Shown here: in pieces, positions 27,445 through 36,453 of the stretch | Layout of the letters: the number at the start of each line of letters is the position of its first letter | Position numbering within the stretch: position 1 is the stretch's first letter | Assembly: GCA_026707735.1 (NCBI GenBank) | Contig: JAPOWH010000004.1 | Span: 34,306-98,305, forward strand | Length of the DNA: 64,000 bases | Direction of reading: 5' to 3' | Origin: Gammaproteobacteria bacterium | Lineage (GTDB): Bacteria > Pseudomonadota > Gammaproteobacteria > Pseudomonadales > Azotimanducaceae | Notes under the pieces: model-generated | What the model was told of the DNA's origin: nothing | Seen by the model: the letters and a program-made list of their open reading frames with translations, nothing else | Databases searched by the model: none | Position numbers and translations under genes: made by a program

Positions 27445-28401
27445 ATGATTGTGGCTCGAGATCCAGTATCACACGAGAGATCTCCTAGTACGCGGGTGTG
27501 CCTGGCGAATCTGCTTTCTCCGTGGTGCACCATGCTGGTGTCTGCCTATCTGTGGGCGACTATCACGCTAGTCGCAAGTTGTTCGATTGTCAATCCGTCG
27601 GTGATTTTTCCGAACAACGCAGAAGGAGATGGAATTCTTGTTCAGAAAGACGGGTTACATCAGATTGCGCAAACCGAACAAACTGCATTAGAGTTTGAAA
27701 TCGATGAAAGTTGGGATTTGGAAGACACGTCCACCCTTCAGAAAATACTGCGCGAGGCTGCCGAGCCAATCTATCGACATCTCCGACATAGTCCAAAAAT
27801 CATGCTTAACGTCGGACACGACAGGGAACGAGGTCCAGTAGCACTATACCGAACCCGCGGGCAGACGACTGATACTGTGCTTCTAAGCAATACGCCATTG
27901 GAGTATCGCCCACAGATCCTGTACCAATTTGCGCACGAATTCTGCCATGTCATTTCAGACTACAACCGACTGAGGTCTACGGAGTCGAAGAACGAATGGT
28001 TCCATGAAGCCCTGTGTGAGTTGGCATCAATCTTCGTCATGCATGGAACTGGCGAGCGCCACCTGAAAAAGTACATTGATGACTATCTTGAGGAGTCCAT
28101 TCGAGAGCTTGAAGAGACAGAGGATTTTGGATTATGGTTATCGGATAGAGAGCATGAACTGAGAGAACAGCCTAGTGGCAAGTTGGACCGAAGGTCCAAC
28201 GCCGTCGTAGCCTACAGGTTACATCCCCTCTTTATACGACACCCGGAGATTTGGAATACACTGAAGTCGTTGCCTAGGTCAGACAGCGAGCTCCGCGAGT
28301 ATTTGGTCGAGTGGAAGCAAGCCGTGGAGCATCAAGACCGGGGACTGATTGACCGAATTGCAGAAGCGCTGTTGCCGGATTCGTCCTCAGACGGAGATTA
28401 G
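27445..28401 (+). CDS. Putative zinc metallopeptidase lipoprotein (gluzincin-like)
   Basis: A protein of up to 318 residues. A hydrophobic stretch ending in LVASC gives a lipobox (LVASC then SIVNPS), so it is likely a lipoprotein. Around residues 164-168 the motif is HEFCH, with histidine 187 and glutamate 188 in NEWFHEALCE downstream, the arrangement HExxH plus distal glutamate found in gluzincin peptidases. The rest is charged and helical. The start is uncertain: ATG at 27445 has only a very close weak site; ATG at 27532 (LVSAYLWATITL) gives a normal 16-residue signal peptide but lacks a site. Proteolysis and substrate are unproven. It is followed 56 bases later by a PhyH gene on the same strand. 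Confidence 0.65.
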   Translation: MIVARDPVSHERSPSTRVCLANLLSPWCTMLVSAYLWATITLVASCSIVNPSVIFPNNAEGDGILVQKDGLHQIAQTEQTALEFEIDESWDLEDTSTLQKILREAAEPIYRHLRHSPKIMLNVGHDRERGPVALYRTRGQTTDTVLLSNTPLEYRPQILYQFAHEFCHVISDYNRLRSTESKNEWFHEALCELASIFVMHGTGERHLKKYIDDYLEESIRELEETEDFGLWLSDREHELREQPSGKLDRRSNAVVAYRLHPLFIRHPEIWNTLKSLPRSDSELREYLVEWKQAVEHQDRGLIDRIAEALLPDSSSDGD

Positions 28402-28457
28402 GTCGTGCTTCAATCCGCAAATACAAATCAGGTGTCGTAACGAGTTGAGCTAACACC

Positions 28458-29216
28458 ATGCTAACTGCCGATCAAGTAGACCATTACCGCGAGTTTGGTT
28501 ACGTTGTACCGGACTTTCGTCTGCCTGATGATGCACTACGGTCCATGCGTGACGACCACACTAGGCTTGTCGAGCGGTTTCCCCAATTCGCCGATTATTG
28601 CGGCGCCCTTCTGGTCTACGACATGTCGTTCTTGAACTATGCCCGCAACGAACAGATATTGGATATGGTCGAGCAGGTGATCGGAGAGAACTTCGCATTG
28701 TGGAATTCCAGTCTATTTGCCAAACCAGCAAGAGTTGGCAGCAGAACGCCATGGCACCAAGATGGCGAGTATTGGCCGATTCGCCCACTTGCTACCTGTT
28801 CGGTGTGGATCGCGATAGATGAATCTACGGTCGAAAACGGTTGCTTGAAGTTCATTCCGGGGTCGCACAGTGCGCGAGAGCTATATCAGCATCACACGAA
28901 CTCGTCGGATGGTCTCTCGTTACCTTTGGAACTGGACTCGGATCAATTTAGCGAGGCAGAATCCGTTGACATTGAGCTGGAGGCGGGCCAGATTTCGCTA
29001 CACGATGTATTTCTTATTCATTCTTCCGAGCCGAATCGTTCAATCCGGCCACGACGAGGGCTGACATTGCGATTCATGCCGACCAGTTCTGTCTATCGTC
29101 GCGACATTAGTCAGGGCGTGACAGCGAAATTCGACCAAGCGCGTTCTCTTTTCTTAATGCGGGGTGAAGATCTATCTGGAGAAAATGATTTTCGATTGCG
29201 TGCCTCCAGAATCTGA
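28458..29216 (+). CDS. Phytanoyl-CoA dioxygenase-family enzyme
   Basis: A 252-residue PhyH oxygenase, compact form. Iron ligands are in TPWHQDGEYWPI (HxD) and LHDVFLIHSSEPN (distal H), followed by RRGLTLRF with the 2-oxoglutarate arginine. The N-terminus YREFGYVVPDFRLPDDAL is typical. Substrate unknown. ATG at 28458 without a strong ribosome site. It comes 56 bases after the metallopeptidase-like lipoprotein gene on the same strand. Confidence 0.85.
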   Translation: MLTADQVDHYREFGYVVPDFRLPDDALRSMRDDHTRLVERFPQFADYCGALLVYDMSFLNYARNEQILDMVEQVIGENFALWNSSLFAKPARVGSRTPWHQDGEYWPIRPLATCSVWIAIDESTVENGCLKFIPGSHSARELYQHHTNSSDGLSLPLELDSDQFSEAESVDIELEAGQISLHDVFLIHSSEPNRSIRPRRGLTLRFMPTSSVYRRDISQGVTAKFDQARSLFLMRGEDLSGENDFRLRASRI

Positions 29217-29650
29217 CTGCATTTAAGACCCGCTACTGGTAATCAGGCTAGTGCTGGTACTACTTACTGGTGCAGACTGCGCGACACTCACAACTAAGAT
29301 CTACTGATCATGATTGTCCGAGTGCAATCAAGAGATCCATGGAGTTATGCTCTTGGATCTGCCATACCTAAATCGTAAATGCCTGTCCCCTTCTGTTGGT
29401 TTATTGGTATTGTTTGCAGTTTCTAGTAAGTGATGGTCAAGAGCGTAGTCCACGACCTTACTGTTTCCCGTTTTGCGCTTTGCAGTTTATGTTTCTGATT
29501 GCTTTGCGTACACGCACTGTATCGAAGAGGGTTCGGTTAGAATGCTGATTGAAATCTCGAACTGCGGCAGAGATTGAGATTTATCCTCTCGACTCCTATC
29601 CCAGTCTGATTTTCCGCAAACACACGCTAGCTATTTGAGTGGAGAGAAGA
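29217..29650. other. Intergenic gap
   Basis: About 430 bases between the PhyH gene and the first of two small membrane protein genes, with no credible frame. The last dozen bases carry the GGAGAG ribosome site of the gene at 29651. Confidence 0.45.
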
Positions 29651-30106
29651 ATGAGAAAAGCCGGTGGAATCGTGGCAATTATCGCTGGTTCTCTGGGCCT
29701 GATTGTCGCTGTTAGTGGTTTTTTCCTTGGCGGCTTCATGGAGAACATCGATATGGAAGAGGTCGATGCAGTTTTGGAACAGGAAGGTACGAGCTTGCAG
29801 GAGATGGTAGACGAGCGAGGCGGGGACGACGTTGAGGTGACCGACGAAATGCTTGATGAGTTGGGGGAAACCATCCAGCAAGGCTTCTGGATGGGTCTAG
29901 TGTTTTCGGCGGCCGCTATTGCGATCGGAATTTTCGCTGTTCGGGCAAATAATTGGATGCCTGGAGCAATCCTCATCGTCTGTTCTGTGTTGGGAATATT
30001 TTTTGCTGGGGGTTTCGTGCAATACATGATGTGGGTGGCAGCGCTCGGTGGCATTCTTGCGCTATTTCCCATCAAGACCGAAGAGCCTGCTGTCTCGGAG
30101 GAGTAG
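29651..30106 (+). CDS. Small membrane protein, DUF4064-like, paralogue A
   Basis: A 151-residue protein with an N-terminal transmembrane segment (RKAGGIVAIIAGSLGLIVAV), an acidic middle (about residues 30-75) and two or three C-terminal membrane segments (GLVFSAAAIAIGIFAV, GAILIVCSVLGIFFAGGFV, MWVAALGGILALFP). The arrangement resembles DUF4064-type proteins. ATG at 29651 follows GGAGAG. The next gene is a clear paralogue. Function unknown; the acidic loop is the most distinctive part. Confidence 0.65.
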   Translation: MRKAGGIVAIIAGSLGLIVAVSGFFLGGFMENIDMEEVDAVLEQEGTSLQEMVDERGGDDVEVTDEMLDELGETIQQGFWMGLVFSAAAIAIGIFAVRANNWMPGAILIVCSVLGIFFAGGFVQYMMWVAALGGILALFPIKTEEPAVSEE

Positions 30107-30245
30107 CCTGCTCCTCACGCTTTTTCGCTAAGCACCCCCTAGCGGACGTACTCTACCGTTCCTAGAGGAATTCTGTCGTGCGCCTTCCACAATGTCTGGA
30201 TCATTGTCGCGTCGCACAATCAATTTAGGCTAACAAATCACACAT

Positions 30246-30767
30246 GTGGCAGATCGTTGCAAATCTTGCCAATACATCGCAGTGAGAATTGCCGGCGGAA
30301 TAATCGCAGTGGTTGCAGGACTTTTAGGGAGTTGCTCGGCAACACTTGTATTGGTGGCACCCAGTCTATCGGAGTTGGTAGACACCACTGCTGAGAGGGT
30401 CTTTACCAGTTTTGGGCCTGGGAGAGAATTTCAAGATGCGTTGGACGATGCGGGAATTGTGGGAGAACCACCGATGGAAATGCGCGTCGATGCCCAGGAA
30501 TCTTCTAGCGGTGCGGAGTTGAATGACCTGAAAGAAAGAAAATCAGCTTGGATTGGAGCCGTTTTGTCGTTGGGAAGTATAGTGCTAGGAGTGCTAGTAA
30601 TTCGGTCCAGAGATTGGGTTTTAGGAGCTTTGCTCATCGCATATTCCGTCGTCGGAATCCTGATTTGTGGTGGATTTGTAACTCTTATGATGTGTACAGC
30701 ACTATTAGGCGGGGTTTTGGCTTTGTTTCCCTTGCGGAACGAGTCGACCAACGTAGCTAATCGGTAA
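30246..30767 (+). CDS. Small membrane protein, DUF4064-like, paralogue B
   Basis: A 173-residue paralogue of the preceding gene, with matching segments RIAGGIIAVVAGLLGS, AWIGAVLSLGSIVLGVLVI, WVLGALLIAYSVVGILICGGFV and ALLGGVLALFP. GTG at 30246 starts the frame, but GTG at 30282 would make the N-terminus coincide exactly with the start of paralogue A; neither has a clear ribosome site. The middle region differs in charge from A. A tandem duplication with later divergence is the likely origin; function unknown. Confidence 0.6.
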   Translation: MADRCKSCQYIAVRIAGGIIAVVAGLLGSCSATLVLVAPSLSELVDTTAERVFTSFGPGREFQDALDDAGIVGEPPMEMRVDAQESSSGAELNDLKERKSAWIGAVLSLGSIVLGVLVIRSRDWVLGALLIAYSVVGILICGGFVTLMMCTALLGGVLALFPLRNESTNVANR

Positions 30768-30852
30768 CAGGCAAGAATAGGACTGATAGGTGTGGATGAA
30801 ATCTGCAGCACACCATATTCGATGGTCACACTTTGAACGGACGAGCCCAATG

Positions 30853-32511
30853 CTATTCCTCTTCGCCGTCGTTCTTTTCAATCGGTACTAGCTTTCGAAT
30901 CCATCCGTCGCCTTTCGACAAGAGATACATTTCTCCGTGTCTATCCACACTAAGGCGAAGGTCCACCCGGGTTGTGTAGGGTAGGTGAGAGAGATAGGTG
31001 TTTGGCATTCCGGCAATTTCGCTTAGAGAACCTTCCTCGCCGTCTATGAGAATGTCAAGTTCATGGATTGTTGTTGGAGTGCCAGGAACCAGCACTTCTA
31101 CTGGTTCCTGCGCTTCAGTAGAAGCGTCGTCTTCAGTCGAGTCTACAGGTTCAGCCTCAATGTAGAAAACCCTTCCACGCACCAATTCAGTGAAAACGAA
31201 CTTTCCTATTAGCTCGGGAATGGCCTCACCCCTATATACGAAGCCGGATCCTACTGCAAAGCCTTCGTCATGGTCGTATTGGGCAACCGGATAGGTGAGT
31301 TGTTGTGTGTCCTCCTCAATATCGACCTCATACACTCCGCCTAGGGCGTCGTCCGTCTCGACTCCATGCGCCGTAGCAAACGTGCCTTCGCGAATGCGCC
31401 AGCCATAGTTGGCGCCCGCGACTCCCAAATTCACTTCCTCAATTTGATCCTGCCCGATGTCTAGTAGAAACATCTTGCCTTCAAGGTCCCAAGAAAAGTG
31501 TTGAGGATGTCTCAATCCAAAGGCCCAAAGCTCGGGGATCGCATTATCGATTGTTGGGTTGTCTGATGGAATGCCGTACTCTTCGTCGGTTTCTGGATCT
31601 GCGCCTAAAGGGTTGATTCGCAGAATGGCACCAAGAGGAGTCGTAACATCTTGACCGTGGTCGCGAGAATCGTGTGCACCTCCTCCATCGCCAAAGGCAA
31701 CATAGAGCATGCCCCAGTCGTTTTCTAGGTAATCATCAATCTCATCTTCCGATCCTTCATCGTCTCCTACCGCTCCATTTCCCTCGGAATTGATACCGTC
31801 GTCGGGGGGCAATCCGTCATCCTCGGTGTCCTCTTCAGTTTTCTTGACTGCAAAAGGATTGAATCCAATATTCCCGATATTGTGATTGGATCGAAACTGT
31901 CCGACACGAAGAATTTCTCGATGTACACCTTCAAATTCCATGTCGGTTGCGTCGGTTGCTGTCCATTCAACAACGACACTCTCTTGCAACGAGTTTTGTT
32001 CTTCAATGTAATCTGCTTCTTCCGTAAACGGACTTGCACTGTACGCCGTATAGAACTTTCCATATCCCGGTGCGCCATCAGTGGCGAATTCGGGATGAAA
32101 TGCGAAGCTCATCAATCCTGATTCATGCGGAAATACATAGGGATAGAAACCTACTTCTAGAGTGCGCAGGTCGAGATACACCTGCGGTTCGCTTGCGTCT
32201 TCGTCCGTCACGTAGAGTATCCCTCGTGTGTCGTTGAAGAAAAGGCGCTCAGATTCGTCAGGAGGTGAACGTAAGTACTGAATTCGCGCATACGCGTCAT
32301 TGGTGCCAATCGGCGTCGAGACGTCCACGGTCTCGGGCGCACGCACAAATTCGATAGCGTTTACTTGAATGTCGCCGAGTTCGATGGTCTCCGGAATTGG
32401 ATCTTCGAGGGCTACCGCTGATTCCGAGCTCGGCGACTGAGCAACACTAGTCGCCGTTGCAAGCAAGATCAATTTAATGCAACTGGACTGAAGCAGCGAA
32501 ATTTTTTTCAC
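30853..32511 (-). CDS. PQQ-type sugar dehydrogenase homologue (GSDH), exported
   Basis: A 552-residue beta-propeller of the glucose/sorbosone dehydrogenase family (also seen in soluble PQQ glucose dehydrogenase and aldose sugar dehydrogenase). Family segments include HPEFATDGAPGYGKFYTAYS, RSNHNIGNIGFNPF, LYVAFGDGGGAHDSRDHGQD, IPELWAFGLRHPQHFSWD and LDIGQDQIEEVN. A signal-peptide-like N-terminus is present, so it is periplasmic. Two acidic low-complexity inserts (about residues 228-265 and 450-475) are not typical. GTG at 32511 with a weak site. Activity and cofactor are not proven; no PQQ biosynthesis genes are nearby. Confidence 0.82.
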   Translation of the reverse strand: MKKISLLQSSCIKLILLATATSVAQSPSSESAVALEDPIPETIELGDIQVNAIEFVRAPETVDVSTPIGTNDAYARIQYLRSPPDESERLFFNDTRGILYVTDEDASEPQVYLDLRTLEVGFYPYVFPHESGLMSFAFHPEFATDGAPGYGKFYTAYSASPFTEEADYIEEQNSLQESVVVEWTATDATDMEFEGVHREILRVGQFRSNHNIGNIGFNPFAVKKTEEDTEDDGLPPDDGINSEGNGAVGDDEGSEDEIDDYLENDWGMLYVAFGDGGGAHDSRDHGQDVTTPLGAILRINPLGADPETDEEYGIPSDNPTIDNAIPELWAFGLRHPQHFSWDLEGKMFLLDIGQDQIEEVNLGVAGANYGWRIREGTFATAHGVETDDALGGVYEVDIEEDTQQLTYPVAQYDHDEGFAVGSGFVYRGEAIPELIGKFVFTELVRGRVFYIEAEPVDSTEDDASTEAQEPVEVLVPGTPTTIHELDILIDGEEGSLSEIAGMPNTYLSHLPYTTRVDLRLSVDRHGEMYLLSKGDGWIRKLVPIEKNDGEEE

Positions 32512-32918
32512 TTTCTCGTGGTTCGACTTCTTACTATCGATATTTCAAGAAATTTTACGCTACGGCGTGTGGGAGTCACCACACTCAACGCGGGTGCAAC
32601 GGTTTTTCTTGTAGGCACGCATTGCCTGAACCACTCGTCGGCGTAAACGCTCATTTGGTCTTTACTCGCTGACAGTCGTTGGTTGAAGGAAGTTTGATTT
32701 TGGAGTATTACCGGATATTTAGTAAGCTATTGTTCGATAGTTTTGAATAGTGCACGTTCGCCACCTTGTGTCGAATGATGTACAGGTTGTTTGAAGTCGC
32801 GATTGGCGACAACATTAGTGTCTAGCTTGTTTAGTAGTTAACTCGCTGATTTGTATCGCCAATATTCGAGACGAGTAGCTGATTGAGACGCTTTATTGAG
32901 ATTGGGAACTGATACATC
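32512..32918. other. Divergent intergenic region
   Basis: About 400 bases between the divergent sugar dehydrogenase and NYN genes. A short hairpin GTCGC-GATTG-GCGAC is at 32796-32810. I see no gene and no strong consensus promoter. Confidence 0.4.
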
Positions 32919-33911
32919 ATGCGTACACAAATAGCGATATTCGTTGATGCCGGTTACCTTTGCGCCCTTGGTTCCATGGCTTTGACCGGAGAAGCCATGC
33001 CGCGATCGAGGGTTGGTATTAACTCAGAAGTTCTTGCCCAGGAACTCAAGCAGGTAGTTCGAGACCTAGTGGGTGCAAAGCCTCTGCTTCGCATCTATTG
33101 GTACGAAATCGGCTCCCAAAATCGGACGATGTCCAATGAGCAATTGCGAATTTGTGAAAGCGACGACTTCAAGCTGCGACTTGTCTCTCTACATCCGCAA
33201 AACGTCCGAACAGGAGTCGCCACGGCGATTTCCCGTGATCTTATGGAACTTAGCCGAAAGGGTTCCATTTCAGATGCACTAGTACTAGCTCGAAACGATA
33301 CTCTGCGTACCGGAATTGAAGTATGCCAGTCCTATGGCATTCGCGTGCACATGCTTGAAGTATTCGCCAACGACAACGCACGTTTTTCGTGGCTTAGAAC
33401 AGACGTAGATACGTCAACTTCATGGCGCATCGACGTATTGCAGCGCTTCCTTTCTGAACAGGAGGTTGCTCCCGATTCCGCCCCTGTATTTGGCCAAGCT
33501 GCACCGTCGGCGCCGTCGATGTCAGTCCACTCCAATGTTCCGCCCACCGCGAGATTTTCCGAAGCAGCCATACCCGAGCAAACGCGCGAAACTATCCATT
33601 CCGTGGTTAAGGATTACATTGACGAGCTGTATGACGATGAATTGGATTCGTGTATGGATTATTGGCGGACAGGTCGCGGTGTACCAAATACGTACGACAA
33701 GTCCTTGCTGTTTGAGTGTAGGAACGCACTGGACCGGAATCTTTCAGAAAGCGAGAGGCAAGTAATGCGCAACAGCTTTCGAAGTTTCGTCGAGGAACGC
33801 GTGCAGGAAATCGATGGCTCTCCATCGGAAAACGAACCATCAACAGATCAATTTGATTCTCTAGACGACGATGACGGTGACGACTTTGAGGATGTAGATT
33901 TCAATCGATAA
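32919..33911 (+). CDS. NYN-domain (PIN-like) putative RNase with acidic tail
   Basis: A 330-residue protein. The N-terminal 180 residues are an NYN/LabA-like nuclease domain: FVDAGYL near residue 10, RTGVATAISRDLMEL near 100 and DALVLARNDTLRTGIEVCQSYGIRVHMLEV near 120, which hold the conserved acidic residues of the PIN-like fold. Residues about 215-290 form a second helical region, and the last 45 residues are strongly acidic (SLDDDDGDDFEDVDF). Proteins of this kind cleave RNA or tRNA; the substrate here is unknown. The ATG at 32919 has no strong site. It stands alone on this strand. Confidence 0.8.
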   Translation: MRTQIAIFVDAGYLCALGSMALTGEAMPRSRVGINSEVLAQELKQVVRDLVGAKPLLRIYWYEIGSQNRTMSNEQLRICESDDFKLRLVSLHPQNVRTGVATAISRDLMELSRKGSISDALVLARNDTLRTGIEVCQSYGIRVHMLEVFANDNARFSWLRTDVDTSTSWRIDVLQRFLSEQEVAPDSAPVFGQAAPSAPSMSVHSNVPPTARFSEAAIPEQTRETIHSVVKDYIDELYDDELDSCMDYWRTGRGVPNTYDKSLLFECRNALDRNLSESERQVMRNSFRSFVEERVQEIDGSPSENEPSTDQFDSLDDDDGDDFEDVDFNR

Positions 33912-34020
33912 TCCGATCTAATCTACTCCCCGCTAACCTGCAGCAATGACTATTCGGAATGCTCTAGATCCCTCAAAGCCCAAATTTATACGTAATTGCG
34001 CACTCTCATAAGACATGTTG

Positions 34021-35052
34021 TCAGGATGTGCCGATCGACAGCAGATTCTCGACAGGTTTGTATAGCTCTTCCATGTAGGAAACATCTTCACTGGAAAGCT
34101 CAATTTCGGTCGCTTGAATTAATTCCTCCAATTGCGAAACGCGTGACACTCCCACTATGGGGGCAGTAATCTCGGGCTTGCCGACCATCCAAGCGATTGC
34201 AATTTGAGCGGGTTTTCTCCCATGCCTGTCTGCCACCTCTGAAACACGTTCAGCTATTTCAAAGTCTGCTTCACCTCGATAGAGGCTTTCGGTTCGCACT
34301 CGATCGTGGCCTGACGAACGTGCTGTGGAACCACTCGAGAAACCTCCTTTATAGGATCCTGCGAGGATTCCTCGTGCCAGTGGCGACCAGGGTGTCAAAG
34401 CGATTCCAGTTGAGACGCAGTAAGGATTCATCTCCCTTTCTTCTTCCCGATAGATCAAGTTGTAGTGGTTTTGCATCGACACGAATTCGGTCCAACCGTT
34501 TGCCTTGGCCGTCCACTGCAATTCGGCGAATTGCCATGCAAACATGGAAGACGCACCTAGATAGAGAACTTTTCCAGCTTTGACGACGTCGTGCAGTGCT
34601 TCCAGCGTTTCCTCGATCGGTACTGGATTCTGGCCTCGAACGCCATGTGGATGCCGATGAATGACCAAGTGGTCCACGTAATCGTGCCCAAGCCTCTCGA
34701 GGCTTGCATCGACGCTCTCAAAGATGTGCTTGCGAGACAACCCGCCTTGGTTTGCCCCTCTCCCCATTGGGATGGCGACTTTAGTTGCAAGAACGTATTC
34801 ATCCCTTTGAAACAGGGAACCCAAGATCTTGCCAACAACTCGTTCGCACGAGCCTAGACCATAGACATTAGCGCAATCGAAAAAGAACAGTCCGTGTTCG
34901 AAGGCTTTCTTGAAAATGGGTCGTGCTTCGTCCTCGGGCAGGGTCCAGTCACCCTGATGACCACGTCCGGGTTCTCCAAAATTCATCGTACCCAAGCAAA
35001 GTTCAGAGATTTTCATCCCGCACTTCTTTCCCAAGGGGACCGCATTCAGCAT
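34021..35052 (-). CDS. Aldo/keto reductase
   Basis: A 343-residue AKR TIM-barrel. The tetrad is visible as FFDCANVYG (Asp and Tyr), LATKVAIP (Lys) and HLVIHRHPHG (His), with the NADP-binding C-terminal part containing TAPIVGVSRVSQLEE. It reduces aldehydes or ketones with NAD(P)H. ATG at 35052 with GGAGAG upstream. Long gap on each side; no clear partner. The close family is the YajO/Tas type. Confidence 0.88.
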   Translation of the reverse strand: MLNAVPLGKKCGMKISELCLGTMNFGEPGRGHQGDWTLPEDEARPIFKKAFEHGLFFFDCANVYGLGSCERVVGKILGSLFQRDEYVLATKVAIPMGRGANQGGLSRKHIFESVDASLERLGHDYVDHLVIHRHPHGVRGQNPVPIEETLEALHDVVKAGKVLYLGASSMFAWQFAELQWTAKANGWTEFVSMQNHYNLIYREEEREMNPYCVSTGIALTPWSPLARGILAGSYKGGFSSGSTARSSGHDRVRTESLYRGEADFEIAERVSEVADRHGRKPAQIAIAWMVGKPEITAPIVGVSRVSQLEELIQATEIELSSEDVSYMEELYKPVENLLSIGTS

Positions 35053-35284
35053 TGTTAAGCACTCTCCAATTGAATGGCGGCAGATATTAGCGGAAACGAA
35101 TGCGAGCGTCTGGCTAACACTCCGGCCCCTAGGTCATTAGGTAAACTTGGAGCCGCAATCGACTGGACCTACTTGTATTGCCTAGATTCAGTAGCAGTGC
35201 AGTAGGCGTTTCTCGTAGTTAGTTGTAGCGGATTCCTTAAGGAGAGCCTTTGGACAAGCAACTCTGGGTAGGTCAATCAACTCG

Positions 35285-36451
35285 ATGATGACTGAATCTC
35301 AAAGAGCGCTTAGCGGTACTCGGTTGATTGATCTCACGGATGCAAGAGCAATCTACGGCGCTAAGTTGCTTTCAGATCTTGGGGCGGACACCGTTCGTCC
35401 AATCCCTCCTGAAGGCGATCCGTTGGCAAACAGAGGACCAATCGACAAGCAATCCGGCGAATCTCTTTGGTATGCGTTTCACACGACGAGTCGTCGACTG
35501 TTCCACATGTCGAATTCCTCCAAAAGCCGGAGGCAGCTCCAATCGCTCTGTGAACATGCCAACGTCATCGTGCTCAACGATGGGCATCCTTTCGAGTCGT
35601 TTCTAGACCTTGCTAACGTTCGCGACAGCAATCCAGGCTTGGTTATTGTTGAGTGCACATCATTTGGCAACACCGGACCGTGGAAGGACTATCTTGCACC
35701 TGACCTCGTCGCTGGGGCATTGGGTGGATCCGTTGCCATAACCGGGGATGAGGACACGCCGCCACTGAAGCCTTTTGGCGATGTGAACTTTGCGGTCTCT
35801 GGTGCATACGTAGCCGTGGCGGCTCTTGCTGCGCTGCGCCACTCCAGGCAGACCGGGAAAGGGCAACTTGTTAGGGTGTCTGTTCACGAATGCATTGCTT
35901 CGTGCTTAGAGCACGTGTTCATGTGGTATCTCTACAACGACGTATTTCGGCATGCTAAAGGTAAAGCCCTAGAACGCCGGGGAAGTCTTCATTGGTCGAA
36001 TCTGTATCAAGTGATGCAAGCCAAGAACGGCCACATCATGGTTACGCCCACACCGAGTCTCGACAATCAGCTTGTATGGCTGATCGAAGAGAATGCGTTC
36101 GAAGATCTGCTTGATCCTGAATACCAGGAACCTAATGCGCGTGGGCGATGGGCACGTCGAATGATGGAAGTGCTGCGATCCTGGGTCGCGACTAAGGATG
36201 TAGAGTCGCTCTTCTATGAGGCGCAGGAACACCATGCACCGTTTGGGTGGGTTCACGACATTCCGCAAGTGGCAGACAATCCGCAGTTAGCCGGTAGAGA
36301 TTGGTGGTCATCGTTGGAAGTCTCTGGTAATTCTGTCAAGTCAACAGGTTCTCCCTATAGTCATAGTGACACGCCGGCCGAAGCAGGTGGAATCGAACAC
36401 TTGTCTGCGGAGTCAGAAGGCATCATTGATGCGATTGGGTGGGGCAATTGA
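35285..36451 (+). CDS. CaiB/BaiF family III CoA-transferase (Asp-bearing partner)
   Basis: A 388-residue class III CoA-transferase. The N-terminal nucleotide/CoA region (LSDLGADTVRPIPPEGDP) and the segment GPWKDYLAPDLVAGALGG are visible; the Asp in PDLVAGALGG aligns with the catalytic aspartate that forms the acyl-CoA anhydride in family III enzymes. It moves CoA between carboxylic acids. Two ATG codons start the gene, with no strong site. It ends 2 bases before the start of a second CaiB-like gene, suggesting a heteromeric enzyme of the two products. Confidence 0.85.
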   Translation: MMTESQRALSGTRLIDLTDARAIYGAKLLSDLGADTVRPIPPEGDPLANRGPIDKQSGESLWYAFHTTSRRLFHMSNSSKSRRQLQSLCEHANVIVLNDGHPFESFLDLANVRDSNPGLVIVECTSFGNTGPWKDYLAPDLVAGALGGSVAITGDEDTPPLKPFGDVNFAVSGAYVAVAALAALRHSRQTGKGQLVRVSVHECIASCLEHVFMWYLYNDVFRHAKGKALERRGSLHWSNLYQVMQAKNGHIMVTPTPSLDNQLVWLIEENAFEDLLDPEYQEPNARGRWARRMMEVLRSWVATKDVESLFYEAQEHHAPFGWVHDIPQVADNPQLAGRDWWSSLEVSGNSVKSTGSPYSHSDTPAEAGGIEHLSAESEGIIDAIGWGN

Positions 36452-36453
36452 CG

